Of a stretch of DNA of 64,000 bases, positions 47,776 through 56,817 are shown piece after piece. Numbering within the stretch: the stretch's first letter is position 1; every line of letters begins with the position of its first letter. Under the pieces are notes generated by a model. The model did no database searches, was not told the DNA's origin, and saw only the letters and a program-made list of their open reading frames with translations. The DNA comes from Gammaproteobacteria bacterium (GTDB lineage Bacteria; Pseudomonadota; Gammaproteobacteria; DSM-16500): NCBI GenBank assembly GCA_031291255.1, contig JARLJN010000074.1, positions 21,514 through 85,513 on the forward strand. The letters are read 5' to 3'. Both the position numbers and the translations under genes were made by a program.

Positions 47776-49458
47776 CTAAATTTTTTTCTTAGCGCATGGA
47801 AACAGTGAATTTACCATGTGAATTTCTAAAAGTAACCTATCTCCAGTTAGGGGTCGGTGACATTTATGAAATCCTCGGGTGTCTGCTATGAACACTGTGC
47901 CTTTAGTCCCGACTACATCAATTATTTGATCTTCCCCATAAACTTTGCAAATATCTTCATCTGATATTCCAACTATACCTCTCTCACGTAATTTTTTACC
48001 TTTGATATCCGATTTATGACTTCCACGAACAAATGAAAATGCCCCCGTATTGTTTGTTGTATCATTGAGATATACAAAAAATTTGAGTGATTTCAAATGA
48101 GAGATGTCCATATGGAATATCTGTGTTAAATCACTGGATGGATTACGTGAGTAAACCAAGTTCCACCATAAATTGAGTGAAGCAAATTTAGGTTCGACTT
48201 TAAAATAAGCACGAGCAATAGCAAGTATGAATGGATCGTTAACAATTGTTTGAAAAATTTGATGTTGCAACATACTAGCTTCATCAAAATGATATTTGGC
48301 CATAGGCGCAGCTGAGTCATATGTAGCAGCTGTAATGCCTGTTGCAAAAGGCACGCGCAAGTCTTTCAAGGCAGTTTTTGTATATTGCAACATTTTTTCA
48401 ACTACATCTATAGGCAGTGTTTGTTCACATATATAAAGACCATCTTCGTTAAGCGTGTTAAGAATTCTCGATATATCAGTCTGATTAGCCCAGTAAAATA
48501 ATTTGCTAGACTGCCACACATGTTTCTTTTTTACAGGCGATGAAAAAGTTTTTATAATTTGATTAAAGTAATTACCACTATGATTATTTGTTGCTTGATT
48601 TAAATATTGAAAATTTTGCCATGCTTGTTGGTTCACTTTTCCATTGATGTTCCAAACTAAGAAATCTTTTATGGCCAAAATATATCGTTTAGTAATATTA
48701 GAGATAGCTATGATTCTTGTGCTGGGTTGTTGAAAAATGAATTTTCGATTGAAAAATTTATTCGCTAATAAAAAACTTTCAGATGCTTGTTCAGAACGAC
48801 CTAATTTTCGTAAAAGAAAACCAAAATTATTATGAGCATTAGCGTATGCGGGTATTGAATCGATAACTTTTAGATATAAAGATTCTGCTTCAGAATGTAA
48901 ATTCATATCTTGTAAAACAAGAGCAAGCTGGTTCATTGCTTCCATGTAATCTGGTTTTACTGTGATAGCTGATTTGAAACTTCTAGCAGCTTGCTCAAGT
49001 AATTTTGAACTATAATAAATATATCCTTGGGTAAAATAAGCCTCTGGAAAATTTGGTTCGCAATGAATAGCTGTGTTCACATGAAGCAGCGCATCTTGAG
49101 TTTGACCTTTTGCAAAATAATATTGTGCAAGAACATGATGGGCTTCACTATAATCTGGGGCTATTTCTAAAGCTAATTTTGCTGCCGAAATAGATTCATC
49201 TAACTTACCTTGATTAAAATAAATATGTGCCAATAAAAGTTTAGGCTCAGCATAAGATGAAGCAATTTCAACAGCTTTAAGTGATGCATTAACAGCATCA
49301 TCCCATTTATTTTTTTTGTATAGTGTTAAGGCAAGCAGATAGTAAGCTTCTGCTGATTGATCTTCAAGGGATATAAAGTGTCTGATCATTGATTCTGATT
49401 TTGATAGATTATTATCTTTTATTAATGCACGCACCCCTTCAAAACTAATTGACGTCAT
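47776..49458 (-). CDS. TPR-PhyH protein, tandem paralogue 2
   Basis: A 560-aa protein with the same order: TPR units to about residue 215, then a PhyH domain. The metal ligands are His449-x-Asp451 (FHMD) and His531 (RGFHK), with Arg541 in GDRLLLE for 2-oxoglutarate. The C terminus ends soon after VNSLFPC and lacks about 25-30 residues present in the other two. ATG 49458 is chosen, with GAAGG 8 bases upstream, rather than the TTG at 49473. Only 7 bases separate it from the downstream paralogue, so the three are one operon. Confidence 0.85.
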   Translation of the reverse strand: MTSISFEGVRALIKDNNLSKSESMIRHFISLEDQSAEAYYLLALTLYKKNKWDDAVNASLKAVEIASSYAEPKLLLAHIYFNQGKLDESISAAKLALEIAPDYSEAHHVLAQYYFAKGQTQDALLHVNTAIHCEPNFPEAYFTQGYIYYSSKLLEQAARSFKSAITVKPDYMEAMNQLALVLQDMNLHSEAESLYLKVIDSIPAYANAHNNFGFLLRKLGRSEQASESFLLANKFFNRKFIFQQPSTRIIAISNITKRYILAIKDFLVWNINGKVNQQAWQNFQYLNQATNNHSGNYFNQIIKTFSSPVKKKHVWQSSKLFYWANQTDISRILNTLNEDGLYICEQTLPIDVVEKMLQYTKTALKDLRVPFATGITAATYDSAAPMAKYHFDEASMLQHQIFQTIVNDPFILAIARAYFKVEPKFASLNLWWNLVYSRNPSSDLTQIFHMDISHLKSLKFFVYLNDTTNNTGAFSFVRGSHKSDIKGKKLRERGIVGISDEDICKVYGEDQIIDVVGTKGTVFIADTRGFHKCHRPLTGDRLLLEIHMVNSLFPCAKKKI

Positions 49459-49494
49459 CTTGCTTGCCTTCAAATAATTCTATTAAATTTTATT

Positions 49495-51249
49495 TTAAAT
49501 GTTATAACCTGCATACACCTTAGGATGTGCTTGTAGTGCTTCTGAAAAAACTTGATTGCTTGGGATGAGCTTCCATTTTTTCTTGCCATCTGGATAAAGT
49601 GAATTAACTAAATACATTTCAAGTACAAGTCTATGATCAGTAGTAGGATTATGCCCTTTATGAAAACCACGAGTATCTTCAATGAAGATTGTGCCTTTAG
49701 GCCCTAATATATCAATAACATTTTCTTTGCCATAACTCTTATAAATATCTTCATCACATATTCTTACAACCCCTCTGTTTCGTAGATCTTTACTTTTAGC
49801 ATTTGGCTTATGACTTCCGCGGACAAATGAGTGAGCTCCACTTTCCTTTGTAACATCTGTGATATAAATAAATATCTTTAGCCATTTAATATGAGATAAA
49901 TCATTATGAAATAATTGAGCTAAATGACAAGAAGGATTACGTGAAATAGCAGTACTCCACCATAAATTTAAATCTCTAAATTTAGGAAGCACACCTAAGT
50001 ATGCTTGTGCAATGGCGAGAACTAGAGGATCCGCAAGAAATTGTTGAAAAACAGATTGCTGCAACAAATGACATTCTTCAAATTGATATCCGCTTGCTAA
50101 AGGTCTTTGTGGATCAAAAACACCACGAACTTCGCTTGTTCCCACAGGTGAAACCAAAAATGCTTCAGCAGTCTTCGCATAACATAAAATTTCATCAAGT
50201 AATTTATTATCTAAAACCTGATCAAAAATATAAAGACCATCTTGATTTAATTTATTTAGTATCTTGGGCATATCTTCCGGAGTCACCCAAGGAAAAATCG
50301 AGCTACGCTTCCATTGAGGTAGTATTTTTGAATTTCCTGGAAGCTTTTCTAATATTTTGCTAAAGTGATCGCTAATTTTGCTATTGGTGGATTGACTTAA
50401 TAGTTGATAATTTACAAATGTTTTCGAATTAGCTTTGCCTGTCATCCCAAAACGCATAAGATCAGCAGATGCTTTAATATATCGTTTAGTTAATCTTAAA
50501 ATACGCGTTACATTTGAAGTAGATGGATGAATTACTAGATGAGGATTAAATAAATCATATGCATTTTTAAAAGTTTCTGCAGCTTCTTCTTCTCGCCCCA
50601 TTTGACGTAAAACAAAACCCAATGTATTCAATGCATTTGCATAATCTGGCTTTAACGTTGTAGCACGTTTAAGAATAGCTTCTGCTTCTTCTAGCTCTCC
50701 TGTTTCTTGCAAAATTATCCCTAACATATTCATTGCTTCAACATAATCACTTTTAATCGTAATTGCATCTTTAAATGTAACGATTGCAGCTTCAAGGTGC
50801 TTTAGACTATAAAAAATATTTCCCAATGTAAAATAGGCTTCTGCATATTCAGGTGCGAGCGTTATTGCAGAACGAAGTTTTGGAATTGCAGACTCTGCAT
50901 CACCTTTCGCATTTAAACTTTGGGCGAGAGTATGGTAGGCTTCTGCATAAGTGGGGGCTAAGCTAACGGCAGTTTCTGCAGCTTCTGCTGCTTCTTCGAA
51001 TCTTCTTTGAGCAAAATATATTTTCGCCTTGGTATGGTAAGCCTCAGCAAAGTGAGGGGCGAGATGGATAGCTGCATTAACGGCATTTATTGCTTCTTCC
51101 ATCTTTTTATTTTTAAATAATTTTTTCGCAAGTATATTTAAAGTTTCGGGTGATTTTGTCAATTTTTTAAGCTTATTTCGAGTAAACGATGACTTAAAGT
51201 TGTTTAGACGAGTAGATTCATTCCTTGTATCCCTGTGTCTCATATTCAT
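49495..51249 (-). CDS. TPR-PhyH protein, tandem paralogue 1
   Basis: A 584-aa protein. A basic N terminus (MNMRHRD...) precedes TPR units (AEAYHTLAQSLNAKGDA, AEAYFTLGNIFYSLK) and a PhyH domain with His448-x-Asp450 (FHND), His530 (RGFHK) and Arg540 (DHR). The start at 51249 follows AAAAGGAG by about 10 bases; a longer in-frame form from 51354 would overlap the upstream gene by 56 bases and has an odd hydrophobic N terminus. It is the first of the three tandem copies. All catalytic residues are present, so it should be active. Confidence 0.84.
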   Translation of the reverse strand: MNMRHRDTRNESTRLNNFKSSFTRNKLKKLTKSPETLNILAKKLFKNKKMEEAINAVNAAIHLAPHFAEAYHTKAKIYFAQRRFEEAAEAAETAVSLAPTYAEAYHTLAQSLNAKGDAESAIPKLRSAITLAPEYAEAYFTLGNIFYSLKHLEAAIVTFKDAITIKSDYVEAMNMLGIILQETGELEEAEAILKRATTLKPDYANALNTLGFVLRQMGREEEAAETFKNAYDLFNPHLVIHPSTSNVTRILRLTKRYIKASADLMRFGMTGKANSKTFVNYQLLSQSTNSKISDHFSKILEKLPGNSKILPQWKRSSIFPWVTPEDMPKILNKLNQDGLYIFDQVLDNKLLDEILCYAKTAEAFLVSPVGTSEVRGVFDPQRPLASGYQFEECHLLQQSVFQQFLADPLVLAIAQAYLGVLPKFRDLNLWWSTAISRNPSCHLAQLFHNDLSHIKWLKIFIYITDVTKESGAHSFVRGSHKPNAKSKDLRNRGVVRICDEDIYKSYGKENVIDILGPKGTIFIEDTRGFHKGHNPTTDHRLVLEMYLVNSLYPDGKKKWKLIPSNQVFSEALQAHPKVYAGYNI

Positions 51250-51298
51250 CTGAGCATTACTCCTTTTAAAATATTTGTAAACAATAATGACAATTACA

Positions 51299-53062
51299 TT
51301 AAGTGGTCTCTTCTTGAGTATGCTCTTCATCAGGATAAATGAACGGCGTACCATTCATCAGTCCATCACAAATAATATCTAAGCCTTTATGAACATTTGG
51401 CATCAGCTCATCTAATTTTTTTATTTTAGACTTGAAAAGCAACCAATCTTTTGTTTCTTCAAAAAATGTGAGAGGTATCATTTTTCTATAAAACGCATGA
51501 TAAGCGTATTTTCTTGCACGCTGAATTTTTTCATCAGAAAGACGACTTTTAAAAGGCATCTGATTAAGACAACTGAAATATTCCTCTTCTGATGAAGGCT
51601 CGTGAGCAATATCTTTGTTACGTATCCAAGCATCACCTGCAACAACAACAGGAATTCCATCCATTGCAGTTAACTCGATTCCCGTTTGAGTTTGGTAAAT
51701 AATTACTGAATCACAATGCTGCATGGCTTCATATGTACTAACATTAGTATTTGACTCAATAATAAATATGTTAGATGGCAGCTTAGGAAACATTTTATTG
51801 ATTTCAATCAGTGCCGGCTGTCTACTGATATTCCACATTTGTTCTGCGGGATGTATTCTAATAAGTAATTGCAAATCTTTCCGTTTTGCAAAATAACTAA
51901 TGGTTTTTTGTAGCCAAGTCAGCATATCAGGAAAAATACGACTATTATATTCAGCATAGGCTTCCCAAATTATATTGGTAAGCAGTCCAACTATAGGCTT
52001 GTTTAAATCTATTTTCTTTTCATTTGCAAAATCTTTGAAAGAAATTTTAATGTTTTCTTTAGGAATTGGCAGCCAATCTTTTGTATTGCCCCATCTGCTA
52101 TTTAAATAATCCATGATGACTTTTTCTTGACTTGTTCCCCACTTAATATTTTCCCAACTACTGTTAGGCTCGTGGAGCATAGAATAAAGTGTTTCACCTC
52201 TAGAAAAAATAAACCTATTCTTTAAGCACGTTACAACCCAACAAACCACGGGTATCTTGAGATGTTCACAAATATCTTTGATAACACCATGTGGCATATA
52301 TACACCATGGGTTAGACATACACTCTCATATTTATTTTCAGTTAATATTTTTATCAAAGCATGGTACGTAATAATTGATGCTTCAAAATATCGTCTTAAA
52401 GTTTCTTCACCTAATGTAATTTGTGTAGGTTCTGAATGTGAAAAATATCGTATAGTCCCTGACGTGGCGTGTTTTCCAACGTTCACACCATTTATGTGAT
52501 AGCCTTTAATTTCAGCAACAGGGATAGTTTGCGACAATTCACGTGCTTGCTGTCTTTGCTCTAAAGTAACATAACTACTCAGCATGTGAGTCGTTAAACC
52601 TAACTGTAGAGATACAGCAGCACTGTCTTTATAACACCCCTTACAAAGTGTTTGAGAAATTTGTGAATGATGAATAACTTCTGGCTTAATGTAGGCATAT
52701 TCAGCTTTAAGGCAAACAGGAAGAGCGTGATCACATATAAAAGTTTCAACTTTTGCGCCACGTAAAGTGAGCGCAATATTTAAAAGATTATCGATATTCA
52801 TGATATGTCTATGGGAGAAACCACCACCTAACGTTATCATTAAAACTTTCTTATCATCGGAGGTTTTTTCTAATGACTTATTCCATAATTCACGATTTGA
52901 ATCGAGCAGCTCTTTCCATTCAAATATAAAGTCATTCTTGTCATAATGATGATGGACATCCAAGAATGAATCATTAGTAATGGGATACATTTCAACTTTT
53001 TCTTCAATAATGTTATCTTTTTTGCTGCGAAAATAGTCTTTGAAATTCATTGTCCATTTCAT
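51299..53062 (-). CDS. Capsule-type GT-B-like transferase, family uncertain
   Basis: A 587-aa soluble protein I do not place in a named family. KVLMITLGGGFSHRHIMNIDNLL opens the first Rossmann-like domain; a mid segment LLIRIHPAEQMW and SVIIYQTQTGIELTAMDGIPVVVAG looks like the C-terminal nucleotide-binding half of GT-B proteins such as capsule transferases (KpsS/KpsC-like). Cysteines cluster in HALPVCLKAEY and TLCKGCYKD. It heads the dioxygenase operon, 49 bases upstream. A glycosyltransferase for the capsule or LPS polymer is the best guess. Confidence 0.5.
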   Translation of the reverse strand: MKWTMNFKDYFRSKKDNIIEEKVEMYPITNDSFLDVHHHYDKNDFIFEWKELLDSNRELWNKSLEKTSDDKKVLMITLGGGFSHRHIMNIDNLLNIALTLRGAKVETFICDHALPVCLKAEYAYIKPEVIHHSQISQTLCKGCYKDSAAVSLQLGLTTHMLSSYVTLEQRQQARELSQTIPVAEIKGYHINGVNVGKHATSGTIRYFSHSEPTQITLGEETLRRYFEASIITYHALIKILTENKYESVCLTHGVYMPHGVIKDICEHLKIPVVCWVVTCLKNRFIFSRGETLYSMLHEPNSSWENIKWGTSQEKVIMDYLNSRWGNTKDWLPIPKENIKISFKDFANEKKIDLNKPIVGLLTNIIWEAYAEYNSRIFPDMLTWLQKTISYFAKRKDLQLLIRIHPAEQMWNISRQPALIEINKMFPKLPSNIFIIESNTNVSTYEAMQHCDSVIIYQTQTGIELTAMDGIPVVVAGDAWIRNKDIAHEPSSEEEYFSCLNQMPFKSRLSDEKIQRARKYAYHAFYRKMIPLTFFEETKDWLLFKSKIKKLDELMPNVHKGLDIICDGLMNGTPFIYPDEEHTQEETT

Positions 53063-53099
53063 TTTAATTATTCATCCAATATAAATTTTAAGACCATAG

Positions 53100-54005
53100 T
53101 CATAAAATATCTTGTTTAAAGCTGTCATAGTGAGATATTAATATTGCATTTTTTTTCAAAAATACAGGTATATTTTTAACTGTAGGAAAAAGAAATCCAT
53201 CACTTTTACAAAAAAATCCTTCGTCTACTTTAATGAGATCTTGATAACTAATAGGAGAACAGAAATTAACTTCATCAGGGATTTGATTTACATTGTCTTT
53301 TTCGACAATGATGATACTCGCTTTGTTTAAAGGGTTACTATCCAATTCCCATGGTTCATGCCGGATTATGTTAGCATTCAACTTAGATAAATGTTGTTGT
53401 AAATGTTTAATATAACCATGCGAGGTCATTCTTAACTTTTGCTCGTTTCCGAACAAATCATAATCGGGCTCAATTAAAATCAGATATTTATTAGTTACTC
53501 GCAACAATTCTTTCAGTAGATATTCTTCGTTACCACCATTAGACTCCAATGTATGATAAGTGTAAATGCACTCTATTGAATTATCTGGAAAAGGAATACT
53601 CGATAATTCAGAACAAAACAAATTAACGTTGTGATTATTATTGGCGAGATATTCATTTGCGTACAAGAGTCTGCTCATTGATATATCGAATGCAAAAGTC
53701 TTATTAAACTGCACTTCAGACAAAACATGGCTTAAAGTCGTTGCCTCTCCAACACCTGCTTCACAAACGTGATTTACTGAAAGATCTTTTAATATTCCTG
53801 CAAGCTTAAGCCCAATTTGTTCTTTAAGAATTTTATGTGCTTTTTGGTCTGACAAGGCTTTAATATAGCTGCCTGCTTGGAGATCATAGCTATGAAGAAT
53901 TGCCTCTTCAGGATTTAAATCGGTATTTGATTTGATATAATGAATTATGTTTTCATTATTTTGAAATAATGTTTTTAGTTTGACTATATCCCTATAACTT
54001 AACAT
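53100..54005 (-). CDS. Class I SAM-dependent methyltransferase with C-terminal extension
   Basis: A 301-aa protein with a Rossmann-type methyltransferase core: VCEAGVGEATTLSHVL in place of motif I, AFDISMSRLLYANEYL, SIPFPDNSIECIYTYHTLE and LLRVTNKYLILIEPD. The C-terminal ~70 residues (PISYQDLIKVDEGFFCKSDGF) are a separate small domain resembling the Trm112-like or UbiE-associated tail (PVFLKKNA). It precedes the capsule-type gene by 37 bases on the same strand and is divergent from the amidotransferase operon. Substrate unknown. Confidence 0.72.
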   Translation of the reverse strand: MLSYRDIVKLKTLFQNNENIIHYIKSNTDLNPEEAILHSYDLQAGSYIKALSDQKAHKILKEQIGLKLAGILKDLSVNHVCEAGVGEATTLSHVLSEVQFNKTFAFDISMSRLLYANEYLANNNHNVNLFCSELSSIPFPDNSIECIYTYHTLESNGGNEEYLLKELLRVTNKYLILIEPDYDLFGNEQKLRMTSHGYIKHLQQHLSKLNANIIRHEPWELDSNPLNKASIIIVEKDNVNQIPDEVNFCSPISYQDLIKVDEGFFCKSDGFLFPTVKNIPVFLKKNAILISHYDSFKQDIL

Positions 54006-54187
54006 ACCATTCCTAATTAAATGCAGTGCGGTGAGTCAATAAAGTTATTTAAAATCCCTGTGCAATATAAATTATGAACCCACCTTGGTCAATAGCAATA
54101 ATTCTTTACTTGTTCCATCAGAAGTATACCTTTAAAATCACAATAAATGTGACACCTATACCTCAATAAACAAAAAGTGATTAGCAT

Positions 54188-55366
54188 ATGAAAATCAAGC
54201 TCTGCAAAAAATGTGTCAATCCTAGCACCCGACCAAACATGAGTTTTGACCACAATGGATGCTGCCCTGTCTGCCAGTATGCAGAAAGTAGAAATAATTC
54301 TGAGATTGATTGGAAAGCGAGAAGTTCTGAATTAAAAAATATATGTGACTGGGGAAAATCTAATACAAAATCCCAATACGATTGCATAGTGACTGTCAGT
54401 GGAGGAAAGGATAGCACACGCCAGGCATGCTTTGTTCGTGATGAGTTAGGAATGAATCCATTGTTAGTGAGTTGTTCCTACCCTCCAGAACAATTAACGG
54501 ATTTAGGAGCCGACAATCTTGAGAACTTAATTCAGTTAGGGTTTGACACCTTATCAATGTCCCTAAATCCTCTACTGTGGAAGCGTTTAATGCGCGAAGG
54601 TTTTTTTAAGTTTGGAAACTGGCAAAAATCGACAGAAATGGCCTTATTTGCCATTCCTATCCATATAGCAATTGCATATCATACCCCTTTGATTTTTTAT
54701 GGCGAGAACCCTGTACACACCCTAGGTGAGAAGTGTGGAAGTTCAGATGGCAATGCCTCTCAATTAAAAAGTGGAAATACTATAGCTGGTGGTCCAGACA
54801 CTCTATTGCCCAAAGATGTCACAAAGCAAGATTCGCATTTTTACTATTATCCTTCAGATGATGAAATGAAGAACGCAGAATTGCGTTTAATTTATTTAGG
54901 CTACTATATCTCAGATTGGAGCGGTAAAAATAATGCAGAGTTTGCAATCAATCGTGGACTCAAGGTGAGATCTGATGGACCAGAAGTCATTGGTGATCTG
55001 TTCGGATTTAGTTGCCTAGATGAAGATTATTCTATTGTGAATCAACTTTTTAAATATATAAAATTGGGCTTTGGCAGAGTGACAGATCAAGTATGCGAGC
55101 TAATTAATGCTGGCTCATTGACAAGAGAAGAAGGATTAAAGCTGGTTAAAGCTTATGATGGAGCTTGTGATCCATCATTTATACGAAGATTCTGCCATTA
55201 TTTAGACATTAGCGAAGAACAATTTTGGGAAGTTGCAGAACACTATCGTAACCAGACTATTTGGAAAAAAAACAAAGATGGTAAATGGGAATTACAGAGA
55301 GAAGAAACCAATGAACCAGTTAGTGATACTCGATTATGGAATGGGGAACATACAGTCTATTCTTAA
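54188..55366 (+). CDS. N-acetyl sugar amidotransferase (WbpG/PseA family)
   Basis: A 392-aa PP-loop ATPase. Paired CxxC motifs, Cys6-Cys9 and Cys26-Cys29, likely bind zinc; the ATP-binding PP-loop SGGKDS (71-76) is intact. This family activates an N-acetyl group as an adenylate and replaces the oxygen with ammonia, turning acetamido into acetamidino on sugars such as ManNAc3NAc or nonulosonic acids. It heads an operon with HisH- and HisF-like genes that would deliver the ammonia. It overlaps the HisH gene by 56 bases. The Campylobacter homologue PseA makes acetamidino pseudaminic acid, which fits the pse genes here. Confidence 0.85.
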   Translation: MKIKLCKKCVNPSTRPNMSFDHNGCCPVCQYAESRNNSEIDWKARSSELKNICDWGKSNTKSQYDCIVTVSGGKDSTRQACFVRDELGMNPLLVSCSYPPEQLTDLGADNLENLIQLGFDTLSMSLNPLLWKRLMREGFFKFGNWQKSTEMALFAIPIHIAIAYHTPLIFYGENPVHTLGEKCGSSDGNASQLKSGNTIAGGPDTLLPKDVTKQDSHFYYYPSDDEMKNAELRLIYLGYYISDWSGKNNAEFAINRGLKVRSDGPEVIGDLFGFSCLDEDYSIVNQLFKYIKLGFGRVTDQVCELINAGSLTREEGLKLVKAYDGACDPSFIRRFCHYLDISEEQFWEVAEHYRNQTIWKKNKDGKWELQREETNEPVSDTRLWNGEHTVYS

Positions 55367-55937
55367 TGCTTTTAAAAGATTGGGGGTAACGTGCATAGCA
55401 TCAGCCGATCCAACTGTCATCTCCAAAGCTGATGGAATTATACTACCTGGTGTTGGAGCATTTCATTCCGCGATGAACAACCTTCATAGTCTTGGTTTTT
55501 ATGATGTTCTTAATGAACAGGTTCTTCACCATAAAAAACCTTTCTTAGGGATATGTCTTGGTATGCAACTAATTGCTGAGGATTCTGTTGAATCGCAGTT
55601 TACCAAAGGTCTGGGATGGATAGCTGCGCATGTGACAAAAATAGAAACCCATCATAAATATCCTGTCCCACACGTGGGATGGAATGAAGTGAATTATAAT
55701 AATAACTCCCTATTATTTAATGGGATTAATGAAGGTGGACATTTTTTCTTTGATCACAGCTATCATGTAGAATGTGACCCAAATTTAGTTGTTGCTGTTT
55801 GTGATTATGGTAAACCCATAGTAGCCGGCATTCAAAAAGATAATATTTTTGCTGTGCAATTTCACCCAGAGAAAAGCCAAAGAAATGGGGCAAAACTTCT
55901 TAGAAATTTTTTAAATTTTGTAAAAGTTTATAGATGA
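55311..55937 (+). CDS. hisH: HisH-like glutamine amidotransferase
   Basis: A 208-aa class I glutamine amidotransferase. LDYGMGNIQSILNA opens the protein; the catalytic triad is complete: Cys82 in GICLGMQ, and His185 and Glu187 in FHPEKS. It makes ammonia from glutamine. ATG 55311 is chosen from the conserved MNQLVILDYG start; an ORF beginning at 55233 is only the other frame of the amidotransferase gene. It lies between amidotransferase and HisF-like genes, so it is a glycan-dedicated copy (HisH2-like), not part of a histidine operon. Confidence 0.9.
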   Translation: MNQLVILDYGMGNIQSILNAFKRLGVTCIASADPTVISKADGIILPGVGAFHSAMNNLHSLGFYDVLNEQVLHHKKPFLGICLGMQLIAEDSVESQFTKGLGWIAAHVTKIETHHKYPVPHVGWNEVNYNNNSLLFNGINEGGHFFFDHSYHVECDPNLVVAVCDYGKPIVAGIQKDNIFAVQFHPEKSQRNGAKLLRNFLNFVKVYR

Positions 55938-55947
55938 GTAAGAACTA

Positions 55948-56817
55948 ATGTTGAAAACAAGAGTCATTGGTACCGTATTAGTTAAAAACAATATTGCCGT
56001 ACAAAGCATAGGATTCAATCAGTACCTTCCGATTGGAATACCTGAAATTGCTATTAATTACTTAGATAGATGGGGAGTGGATGAAATCATAGTCCTGCAT
56101 CTCGATGGCAGAGAAAATAAACTTCCCCCCACAGTAGAGCAAGTCAAATCCTATGCGGCTCAATGCCAAGTGCCTTTAACAGTTGGTGGTGGCATTACAG
56201 ATGTTTCACATATTAAGCAAATTATTCGCTCAGGTGCAGACAAAGTTGTTATTAACTCTAGCTTAATCATACATCCCGAGATAATTCCTGAAGGCAAAGA
56301 ATTATTTGGGCAACAAAGTATAGTGGTTTCAATCGACGCTAAACGACAAAATAATAATACATTTATCGCTTATACTCACTCTGGCAGAACATCCACAAAT
56401 CTAACCGCACATAGTTTAGCAAAACGAGCTGTTGAACTCGGTGCAGGTGAAATTTTTATTAATTCTATAGATCAAGATGGGTCCAAAAAAGGTTTCGATT
56501 TAGAATTAATTCGATCTGTTGTTAAAGACATAGATGTTCCTATCATTGCATGTGGTGGTGCTGGTCATCCTAAGGATATACAAATGGCTATGCATTGCGG
56601 AGCAGCTGCGGTAGCTATTGGCAATATGTTTCATTTCACAGAACATAGTGTGACTACTGTAAAACAATACTTGAAATCATTGTCTGAGCCCATTCGTTTA
56701 GATAGTTCTTTTCAATACCAAGACTTCAGTTTTGATATTCATGGTAGGCCCGCAAAACTAAACGACAATGTTCTAGACTCTTTGCGCTTTCAATATATTA
56801 AAGAAGAGGAAATCTAA
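55948..56817 (+). CDS. hisF: HisF-like cyclase paralogue without the catalytic Asp11
   Basis: A 289-aa TIM-barrel protein. VGGGITD and SIDAK (Asp130) are as in HisF. At the first strand, where HisF has ACLDVKDG, this protein reads GTVLVKNN, so the essential Asp11 is Leu11. Cyclase activity is therefore unlikely; the barrel probably serves as an ammonia channel for the amidotransferase, as proposed for HisF2 in Pseudomonas O-antigen loci. Its C terminus is about 35 residues longer than typical HisF. It starts 10 bases after HisH; its stop overlaps the next start (TAATG). Confidence 0.87.
   Translation: MLKTRVIGTVLVKNNIAVQSIGFNQYLPIGIPEIAINYLDRWGVDEIIVLHLDGRENKLPPTVEQVKSYAAQCQVPLTVGGGITDVSHIKQIIRSGADKVVINSSLIIHPEIIPEGKELFGQQSIVVSIDAKRQNNNTFIAYTHSGRTSTNLTAHSLAKRAVELGAGEIFINSIDQDGSKKGFDLELIRSVVKDIDVPIIACGGAGHPKDIQMAMHCGAAAVAIGNMFHFTEHSVTTVKQYLKSLSEPIRLDSSFQYQDFSFDIHGRPAKLNDNVLDSLRFQYIKEEEI

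Noticed and set aside
51250..51354. Hydrophobic N-terminal extension of TPR-PhyH copy 1 as a signal anchor
   Set aside because: It would overlap the upstream gene by 56 bases, the two paralogues have no such extension, and AAAAGGAG points to ATG 51249.
55311..56817. Histidine biosynthesis operon (hisH-hisF)
   Set aside because: The flanking genes are sugar amidotransferases, no other his gene is present, and the HisF-like protein lacks Asp11; it is a glycan-dedicated pair.
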